Assembly (NCBI RefSeq): GCF_001500125.1
Contig: NZ_LQIV01000012.1
Coordinates: forward strand, 62,001 to 126,000
DNA from: Mycobacterium sp. IS-1742
Lineage (GTDB): Bacteria > Actinomycetota > Actinomycetes > Mycobacteriales > Mycobacteriaceae
Length of the DNA: 64,000 nt
Reading direction: 5' to 3'
Shown: one piece after another, positions 58,310 to 64,000 of the stretch
Layout of the letters: each line of letters starts with the position of its first letter
How positions within the stretch are numbered: position 1 is the first letter of the stretch
The notes under the pieces: model-generated
Database searches by the model: none
Seen by the model: only the letters and a program-made list of their open reading frames with translations
What the model was told of the DNA's origin: nothing
Program-made: the position numbers and the translations under genes

Positions 58310-59128
58310 CTATCGGGACGGTTTCGGGCAGGACGGATGGGTTCCGGCGGTCACCAGATCGGCCACCGCGCTGCGGGGATCGCGGCTGGTGACGAGGCCC
58401 TCGCCGACGAGCACGGCGTCGGCGCCGGCACCGGCGTAGGCCAGCAGATCGGCCGGGCCGCGCACGCCGGACTCCGCGACGCGGATGACGTTGGACGGCA
58501 GCCCCGGGGCGATCCGCGCGAAGCAGTTCCGGTCCACCGACAGGGTCTTGAGGTCGCGGGCGTTGACGCCGATGACCCGGGCGCCGGCCTGCAGGGCCCG
58601 GTCGGCTTCGGCTTCGGTGTGGACCTCGACCAGCGCCGTCATCCCGAGGGACTCGGTGCGCTCCAGCAACGACTCCAGCACGGGCTGCTCGAGCGCGGCC
58701 ACGATCAGCAGCAACATGTCGGCGCCGTGTGCCCGCGCCTCGTGGATCTGATACGGCCGGACGATGAAGTCCTTGCGCAGCACGGGGATGGACACCGCGG
58801 CCCGGACGGCGTCGAGGTCGTCGAGCGAGCCGTTGAACCGGCGCTGTTCGGTCAGCACGCTGATCACGCGGGCGCCGCCGTCCTGATAGGCGCGGGCCAG
58901 ATCGGCCGGATCACCGATGTGGGCGAGCGCCCCACGCGACGGGCTGGCCCGCTTGACCTCGGCGATGACACCGATACCGGGTTCGCGCAGGGCGGCCATC
59001 ACATCGAGCGGAGGCTTGGCGCGCTGCGCCCGTTCCTTGATCTCGGTGAGGCTGACCACGGCCTCTCGAGCGGCAACGTCGGCGCGGACTCCCTCGATGA
59101 TGGAGTCGAGCACGGTCGCCGAACTCAT
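58310..59128 (-). CDS. trpC: Indole-3-glycerol-phosphate synthase
   Basis: 272 residues from ATG 59128 ([22 protein letters not shown]), the conserved N-terminus; an upstream frame extension is unlikely. The TIM barrel has [13 protein letters not shown] (catalytic Lys), [24 protein letters not shown] and the phosphate loop. It converts CdRP to indole-glycerol phosphate. It precedes trpB with no gap. Confidence 0.95.
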   Translation of the reverse strand: MSSATVLDSIIEGVRADVAAREAVVSLTEIKERAQRAKPPLDVMAALREPGIGVIAEVKRASPSRGALAHIGDPADLARAYQDGGARVISVLTEQRRFNGSLDDLDAVRAAVSIPVLRKDFIVRPYQIHEARAHGADMLLLIVAALEQPVLESLLERTESLGMTALVEVHTEAEADRALQAGARVIGVNARDLKTLSVDRNCFARIAPGLPSNVIRVAESGVRGPADLLAYAGAGADAVLVGEGLVTSRDPRSAVADLVTAGTHPSCPKPSR

Positions 59129-59212
59129 AGCCCGTCGATCCCCCTCTGGTACGTCGCCGGCAGATGCCGGATGGTTCTCATCGAAGGGTAGTCGCAGCGA
59201 CCCCATCGCCTG

Positions 59213-59809
59213 TCACCGGCCCTTCGTGTCGCGATCGGTGGGATCGTGGCCCTCGTCGAGCGCGTCCCACAGCATCCGTTCCGACATCGGCTCCCCCTGT
59301 TCCTCCCGTTTCACCGCCGTGGCGCGCCGCGCCGACGGCGCCGCGTACCTGTTCGTCGCGGCAGTCCCCTTCACCGCCGCGCGCATCAGCAACACCGCGC
59401 CTGCGAGCACCAGCGCGGCCGCCACCAACGTGAGCACCGCGCCGGCGAAGTGGCGTTCGGTGCCCGTCAGATCGGCGACCGGCACCTCGGCCAGGTTGGC
59501 CGCCCGCGGAGCGACGTCGACGATCACCCACAGCGTGATCCCCAGGTAGGCCATCCCGGCGCTCGCCGCCGCCACCAGCACGGCCAGGATCCGCAGCGGC
59601 CATCCCCGCACCGCCAGCACCGCGACGGCCGCCGCCAGGACCAGCAGGGCGAGCGGGATCAGCGCGGTGGACCACTCCGCCCCGTTCAACGTCGAGGTCT
59701 TCGGCTGCCCCAGCCCGTCGAACGAGTGCACGTCGACCCACGTCAACCGCGACGCCACCCACAGCACCGCGGCGCCGAGGACGAGGACGAGCTGGGCGAT
59801 CCGGGTCAT
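59213..59809 (-). CDS. Trp-operon-associated membrane protein (TIGR02234 family)
   Basis: A 198-residue protein with four transmembrane helices and the family motif SRLTWVDV after helix one. A Lys/Glu/Arg cytoplasmic tail includes [23 protein letters not shown]. Actinobacteria carry it between trpE and trpC in the trp cluster; its role in tryptophan metabolism is unproven. Its start overlaps the trpE stop by 4 bp. Confidence 0.9.
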   Translation of the reverse strand: MTRIAQLVLVLGAAVLWVASRLTWVDVHSFDGLGQPKTSTLNGAEWSTALIPLALLVLAAAVAVLAVRGWPLRILAVLVAAASAGMAYLGITLWVIVDVAPRAANLAEVPVADLTGTERHFAGAVLTLVAAALVLAGAVLLMRAAVKGTAATNRYAAPSARRATAVKREEQGEPMSERMLWDALDEGHDPTDRDTKGR

Positions 59810-61404
59810 GGCTCGCGCAGGGTCTCGGCCGCGGCGACGGCGGCCAGCACGGCCTTGGCCTTGTTGGCCGCCTCGTTGAACTCGTAGGGACCGTTGGAGT
59901 CGGCGACGACTCCCCCGCCGGCCTGCACGTAGGCGACCCCGTCACGCATCAGCGCGGTGCGGATCGCGATCGCGAAGTCGGCGTTGCCGGCGAAGTCCAG
60001 ATACCCCAGCACCCCGCCGTAGAGCCCGCGGCGGGTCTTCTCGACCTCCTCGATCAGCTCCATGGCCCGCACCTTGGGCGCGCCCGACAGCGTGCCCGCC
60101 GGGAAACAGGCCGTCACCGCGTCGAGCGCGGTCCTGCCCTCGGCCAGCCGCCCGGTGACCGTCGACACCAGGTGCATGACGTGGCTGTACCGCTCGATAT
60201 GGCTGTAGTCCTCGACGCGGACGGTGCCCGGTTCGCACACCCGGCCCAGGTCGTTGCGGCCCAGGTCCACGAGCATCAGGTGCTCGGCGCGTTCCTTCTC
60301 GTCGGCCAGCAGCTCCTTCTCGAGCAGCAGATCCTCTTCCTCGGTGTCGCCCCGCCAGCGGGTGCCGGCGATCGGATGGGTGGTGGCCTTGCCGTCGGCG
60401 ACGGTCACCAGCGCCTCCGGACTGGAGCCGACCACCGAGAAGTCCAGTCCGCCGGCCGCATCGGGCACGTTGAGCAGGTACATGTAGGGGCTGGGGTTGG
60501 TGACCCGCAGCATGCGGTACACGTCGAGTGGATCGGCGACGGTGTCCATCTCGAACCGCTGCGACGGCACCACCTGGAACGCCTCACCGGCCTCGATGTC
60601 GCCGACGAGCTTGTCGACGATCGCGGTGTACTCCTCGACGGTGCGCTGCGCCCGGTGCACCGGCGCCGGCCGGGCGAACGTCGCCACCGCCGAGGGCAGC
60701 GACTGCCCCAGCGCCGCGGTCATCACGTCCAGTCGGGCGACGGCGTCGTCGTACGCCCCGTCGACGTTCTCGTCGGTGCCGTTCCAGTTCACCGCGTTCG
60801 CGATCAGGGTGATGGTGCCCTCGTGATGGTCGACAGCGGCGATGTCGGTGGCCAGCAGCAACACCATGTCGGGCAGTCCGAGATCGTCGACCGCCAGCGA
60901 GGGCAGCCGCTCGAGCCGGCGGACCATGTCGTAGGCGAAGAACCCGACCAGACCGCTCGACAGCGGCGGCAGACCCGGCAGCGGCGCGGTCTCCAGCAGC
61001 GCCAGCGTCGACCGCAGTGCCTGGAGCGGATCACCGCCGCTCGGCGCGTCCTTCGGCGTCACGCCGAGCCACACCGCCTCGCCGTCGCGGACCGTCAGTG
61101 CCGACGGTGCACCTGCCCCGATGAACGACCACCGCGACCACGACCGTCCGTTCTCGGCGGATTCGAGCAGAAAGGTCCCGGGCCGGTTGGCGGCGAGCTT
61201 GCGGTACGCCGACAGCGGCGTCTCGCTGTCGGCGAGCACCTTGCGCACCACCGGCACCACGCGGTGCTCGGCGGCCAGAGCCCGGAAGTCCTCGCGGGAG
61301 GTGGTCGTGGCCAGCGACGAGCGCTCGCGCGCGGTGTCGAGGGCGGAGCCGGCGGTCGTCTGCACGCCGTAATTCTCCCAGACCGGTGCGGGCCCGTTCG
61401 CCAT
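59806..61404 (-). CDS. trpE: Anthranilate synthase component I
   Basis: A 532-residue chorismate-utilising enzyme. The catalytic core has [15 protein letters not shown], the signature [14 protein letters not shown], and [13 protein letters not shown] near the end. The feedback (Trp-binding) site should include the N-terminal [18 protein letters not shown]. It makes anthranilate from chorismate with glutamine-derived ammonia; no trpG lies in this window. The start is 23 bp from the divergent peroxiredoxin start, so no attenuator fits in between. Confidence 0.95.
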   Translation of the reverse strand: MANGPAPVWENYGVQTTAGSALDTARERSSLATTTSREDFRALAAEHRVVPVVRKVLADSETPLSAYRKLAANRPGTFLLESAENGRSWSRWSFIGAGAPSALTVRDGEAVWLGVTPKDAPSGGDPLQALRSTLALLETAPLPGLPPLSSGLVGFFAYDMVRRLERLPSLAVDDLGLPDMVLLLATDIAAVDHHEGTITLIANAVNWNGTDENVDGAYDDAVARLDVMTAALGQSLPSAVATFARPAPVHRAQRTVEEYTAIVDKLVGDIEAGEAFQVVPSQRFEMDTVADPLDVYRMLRVTNPSPYMYLLNVPDAAGGLDFSVVGSSPEALVTVADGKATTHPIAGTRWRGDTEEEDLLLEKELLADEKERAEHLMLVDLGRNDLGRVCEPGTVRVEDYSHIERYSHVMHLVSTVTGRLAEGRTALDAVTACFPAGTLSGAPKVRAMELIEEVEKTRRGLYGGVLGYLDFAGNADFAIAIRTALMRDGVAYVQAGGGVVADSNGPYEFNEAANKAKAVLAAVAAAETLREP

Positions 61405-61427
61405 CAGGAGGCGTAGCGTGAGCGCTC

Positions 61428-61892
61428 ATGAAACGCGGTGACCGAGTCGAGGATTTCGAACTGCCCGACCAGACGGGCGCTGTGCGCAGCCTGACGGGTT
61501 TGCTGGCCGACGGGCCGGTGGTGCTGTTCTTCTACCCGGCGGCGATGACGCCCGGGTGCACGAAGGAGGCCTGCCACTTCCGTGACCTCGCTGCGGAGTT
61601 CGCCGCAGTGGGCGCGTCGCGGGTCGGCATCAGCACCGACACGGTCGACAAACAGGCCCGCTTCGCCGACACCCAGCGTTTCGACTACCCGCTGCTCTCC
61701 GACAGCGGCGGTGCGATCGCCGAACGGTTCGGGGTCAAGCGGGGCCTGCTGGGCAAGTTGATGCCGGTCAAGCGGACGACGTTCGTGATCGACACCGACC
61801 GCACGGTGCTCGAGGTGTTCTCCAGCGAGCTCAACATGGACGCCCACGCGGACAAGGCGCTGACTGTGCTGCGCCAGCGCCAGTCCGCCTAA
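61428..61892 (+). CDS. bcp: Bcp-type thiol peroxidase
   Basis: 154 residues. The peroxidatic Cys lies in PAAMTPGCTKEACHF with a resolving Cys five residues later (atypical two-Cys type); the fold includes VVLFFYP and TTFVIDTDRTVLEVF. It reduces peroxides with thioredoxin-type donors in the cytosol. It is divergent from trpE and converges with a lipase gene (4-bp overlap). Confidence 0.93.
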   Translation: MKRGDRVEDFELPDQTGAVRSLTGLLADGPVVLFFYPAAMTPGCTKEACHFRDLAAEFAAVGASRVGISTDTVDKQARFADTQRFDYPLLSDSGGAIAERFGVKRGLLGKLMPVKRTTFVIDTDRTVLEVFSSELNMDAHADKALTVLRQRQSA

Positions 61893-62875
61893 ACCAGCTG
61901 TGCCCGCATGAAATTCAGCATGCTGGCACGAAACGTCTTCATCGACAACGCCCTTGCCGCGACGGCGTCGGCGGCGTGGTACATCCCGGGCACGGTGATG
62001 AGTTCGCACGGTACGCCGGCAGCCCTCAAGCGCTCGGCGTAGGCGACGCCTTCGTCGTGGAGCAGGTCGAGCTCGCCGACGCCCAGCCAGGCAGGCGGTA
62101 GACCGTCGAGGTCGGGTCTGCGGGCCGCCGCCGCATACTCGGGCACGTCGGACATCCGGGGCTCGTGGCCCAGATACGAGGTCCAGCCGAACCGGCTCGA
62201 CGCCGGCGTCCACACGAACCGACCGCGTCCGGCGTGGTCCTCGCGGAGCACGGTGCGGTCGTCGAGCATCGGGTAGACGAGCGCCTGCCCCCGCAGCCGA
62301 ACACCCTCATCGTGACTGCGCTGCGCGACGGTGGCCGCCAGACCGCCACCGGCGCTCGCGCCGCCGACCACGATCCGATCCGCGTCGATGCCGAGCGTGC
62401 CTGCGTTGGCGCGCATCCACGTCAGAGTCGCGGCGCAATCATCGAGCGCGGCGGGGAACGGGTGCTCCGGCGCCAGGCGGTGGTCCGGCGCCACCACGGT
62501 GGCACCGAGTTCGCGTGCGAGCTGCCCGGTGACGAAGGCCTCGAATTGCGGTGAGCCCACGACGAATCCACCGCTGTGGATCCACAGCACAGCCGGACGC
62601 TGCGAGCCGCTACCCGCGGGGGACGTGATCACGACCCGGCACTGGTTGTCGCCGACGCGCGCCTCGGTCACGGTGACACCGCGACCGGCGCGGGTGGGCA
62701 ACCTCATCACCCTGCGGGTCACGACCATCGTCGCCCGGTTCGACGGGGCGGACACGAGAAGCAGCGCAGGGCTGCGCAGATCACGGGCCACCGGGGCCAA
62801 CGCTGTGCGCGCGACGGCGTAGCTCCCCGCCACGGCCGCCGCCGCGGCACCGAGGATGACCGCCGACTTCTTCAC
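61889..62875 (-). CDS. Hormone-sensitive-lipase-type alpha/beta hydrolase
   Basis: 328 residues with an N-terminal hydrophobic segment (SAVILGAAAAAVAGSYAVA) that may be a signal or anchor. The HSL oxyanion motif is present as IHSGGFVVG (HSGG in place of HGGG), the nucleophile in VGGASAGG, catalytic Asp in a conserved DLLHDEGVAYA position and His in PGMYHAAD. A carboxylesterase or lipase acting on short to medium acyl esters is likely. It is transcribed with the his genes but has its own role. Confidence 0.87.
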   Translation of the reverse strand: MKKSAVILGAAAAAVAGSYAVARTALAPVARDLRSPALLLVSAPSNRATMVVTRRVMRLPTRAGRGVTVTEARVGDNQCRVVITSPAGSGSQRPAVLWIHSGGFVVGSPQFEAFVTGQLARELGATVVAPDHRLAPEHPFPAALDDCAATLTWMRANAGTLGIDADRIVVGGASAGGGLAATVAQRSHDEGVRLRGQALVYPMLDDRTVLREDHAGRGRFVWTPASSRFGWTSYLGHEPRMSDVPEYAAAARRPDLDGLPPAWLGVGELDLLHDEGVAYAERLRAAGVPCELITVPGMYHAADAVAARALSMKTFRASMLNFMRAQLV

Positions 62876-62884
62876 ACCGGGAGC

Positions 62885-63232
62885 TTAAGCCTCCGGGGCC
62901 AGCAGCACGTCGGCGTCGAAGCAGGTGTGCGTGCCGGTGTGGCATGCCGCACCGGCCTGGTCGACCTCGAGCAGGACGGTGTCACCGTCGCAGTCCAACC
63001 GGACCGAGTGCACGTACTGGGTGTGGCCGGACGTCTCGCCCTTGACCCAGTGCTCGCCGCGCGAGCGCGACCAGTAGGTGGCCTTGCGGGTGCGCATCGT
63101 GCGGTCGAGTGCGATGTCGTCCATCCACGCCACCATCAGCACCTGACCGGTGCCGCGCTCCTGCGCGACGGCGACGAACAGGCCGTTGGCGTCGCGCTTG
63201 AGCCGCGAGGCGATATCCGGGTCGAGAGGCAT
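62885..63232 (-). CDS. hisI: Phosphoribosyl-AMP cyclohydrolase
   Basis: 115 residues from ATG 63232 ([17 protein letters not shown]). Metal-binding motifs are visible: [13 protein letters not shown] and [11 protein letters not shown] with conserved Cys and His, and [21 protein letters not shown]. It performs step three of histidine synthesis. It follows hisF in the same direction, with 31 bp between them. Confidence 0.95.
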   Translation of the reverse strand: MPLDPDIASRLKRDANGLFVAVAQERGTGQVLMVAWMDDIALDRTMRTRKATYWSRSRGEHWVKGETSGHTQYVHSVRLDCDGDTVLLEVDQAGAACHTGTHTCFDADVLLAPEA

Positions 63233-63263
63233 CAGTGCCCTCTGTTCTTCGCGCAAGCGCTCA

Positions 63264-64000
63264 TCACCGCACCGTGATCCCCTCTGCCGCCATCGCCGCC
63301 TTGACCTGGCCGATCGTCAGTTCCTTGAAGTGAAAGACGCTGGCGGCCAACACCGCGTCGGCGCCCGCCTTCACAGCGGGCGCGAAGTGCTCCACCGCGC
63401 CCGCACCGCCGCTCGCGATGACGGGCACGGTGACCGCGCCCCGAACCGCGCGCAGCATCGGCAGGTCGAACCCGGCTTTGGTGCCGTCGAAGTCCATCGA
63501 GTTCAGCAGGATCTCGCCCACGCCGAGTTCCGCTCCGCGCGTTGCCCATTCGACAGCGTCGATCCCGGTGCCACGACGGCCGCCGTGGGTGGTCACCTCC
63601 CACCCGGACGGGGTGGGGGGTTCCCCCTGCGGCACGGTCCTGGCGTCCACCGACAGCACGATGCACTGGGAACCGAACTGACGGGCCAGTTCCGCCAACA
63701 ATTCCGGGCGGGCGATGGCGGCGGTGTTCACCGACACCTTGTCGGCGCCGGCCCGCAGCAACGCGTCCACGTCGGCGATCGCCCGCACTCCGCCACCGAC
63801 GGTCAGCGGGATGAAGACCTGCTCCGCCGTGCGGCGCACCACGTCGAGCATCGTGGACCGTCCCGACGACGATGCGGTGACGTCGAGGAACGTCAACTCG
63901 TCGGCGCCCTCCGCGTCGTAGACGGCGGCGAGTTCGACCGGATCGCCGGCGTCGCGCAGGTTCTCGAAGTTCACGCCCTTCACCACGCGGCCCGCGTCGA
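63264..64000 (-). CDS. hisF: Imidazole glycerol-phosphate synthase cyclase subunit (5' end cut)
   Basis: About 245 residues remain; the frame is open to the window edge, and the normal N-terminus (ending [20 protein letters not shown]) continues beyond it. TIM-barrel motifs are visible: [11 protein letters not shown] (catalytic Asp), [18 protein letters not shown] and VIASGGAG. With HisH it makes imidazole glycerol phosphate and AICAR. Confidence 0.94.
   Translation of the reverse strand, partial: DAGRVVKGVNFENLRDAGDPVELAAVYDAEGADELTFLDVTASSSGRSTMLDVVRRTAEQVFIPLTVGGGVRAIADVDALLRAGADKVSVNTAAIARPELLAELARQFGSQCIVLSVDARTVPQGEPPTPSGWEVTTHGGRRGTGIDAVEWATRGAELGVGEILLNSMDFDGTKAGFDLPMLRAVRGAVTVPVIASGGAGAVEHFAPAVKAGADAVLAASVFHFKELTIGQVKAAMAAEGITVR

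Noticed and set aside
61405..61427. A trp leader/attenuator before trpE
   Set aside because: Only 23 bp separate trpE from the divergent peroxiredoxin gene, too short for a leader peptide and alternative hairpins.

Overview
The window is high-GC actinobacterial DNA and almost certainly comes from a rapidly growing Mycobacterium (Mycolicibacterium). From its right end leftward, the gene order matches the mycobacterial chromosome I know: hisF-hisI, trpE-(membrane protein)-trpC-trpB-trpA, lgt, gltB-gltD, pyk, tesB, cydA-B-D-C, a glutamine-type ABC transporter, dps, an adenylate cyclase like M. tuberculosis Rv1625c, an ANTAR response regulator like Rv1626 (pdtaR), and a thiolase like Rv1627c. Having gltBD beside pyk and a Dps2-type gene beside the cyclase is typical of M. 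smegmatis-like species.

Positions 1-6300 hold the end of a thiolase gene, a five-gene branched-chain amino-acid ABC operon (livK-H-M-G-F, minus strand) and pdtaR. A tRNA gene with anticodon CAA follows. Its 3' 46 bases are repeated exactly at 17796-17841 and, in decayed form, at about 20475-20522.

The exact repeats bound an 11.4-kb integrated element (6387-17841). From left to right it carries a tyrosine integrase (minus strand), an excisionase-like HTH protein, a winged-helix protein, a non-coding array of seven palindromes (five of them spaced 35 bp apart), a zinc-finger protein, a second HTH protein, a major capsid protein, two tiny proteins, a hairpin-rich spacer ending in a strong terminator, a 1380-residue tape measure protein with peptidase-like and Rpf-like domains, a non-coding block with two inverted DnaA-box motifs and a degenerate tRNA-Ala, and then a second tyrosine integrase with a small partner gene (minus strand). 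I see no terminase, portal, protease, head-tail connector, tail tube, baseplate or lysis gene. I read it as a phage satellite, or a highly reduced prophage, that supplies its own capsid and tape measure and would take everything else from a helper phage. This is the most unusual part of the window.

From 17842 to 20522 a second, older island between the exact and decayed repeats carries a secreted hydrolase and a divergent XRE-type regulator. Next come a zinc-motif protein, a lipase, a short-chain dehydrogenase, a DUF222-HNH (13E12-type) nuclease, agmatinase, adenylate cyclase, a carotenoid-type FAD enzyme, an SRPBCC protein, Dps and a DUF2339 membrane protein.

Positions 31500-64000 are core chromosome. 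A two-component system (NarL-type regulator and MacS-like kinase) lies at the end of an amino-acid ABC operon. It is followed by an HdeD-like protein, cytochrome bd oxidase with its CydDC exporter (a DosR-like box lies upstream), a thioesterase, pyruvate kinase, glutamate synthase, small membrane proteins, an acyl-CoA ligase, an unusually long Lgt with acidic tandem repeats, the trp cluster, a peroxiredoxin, a lipase and the hisI-hisF end of the histidine operon.
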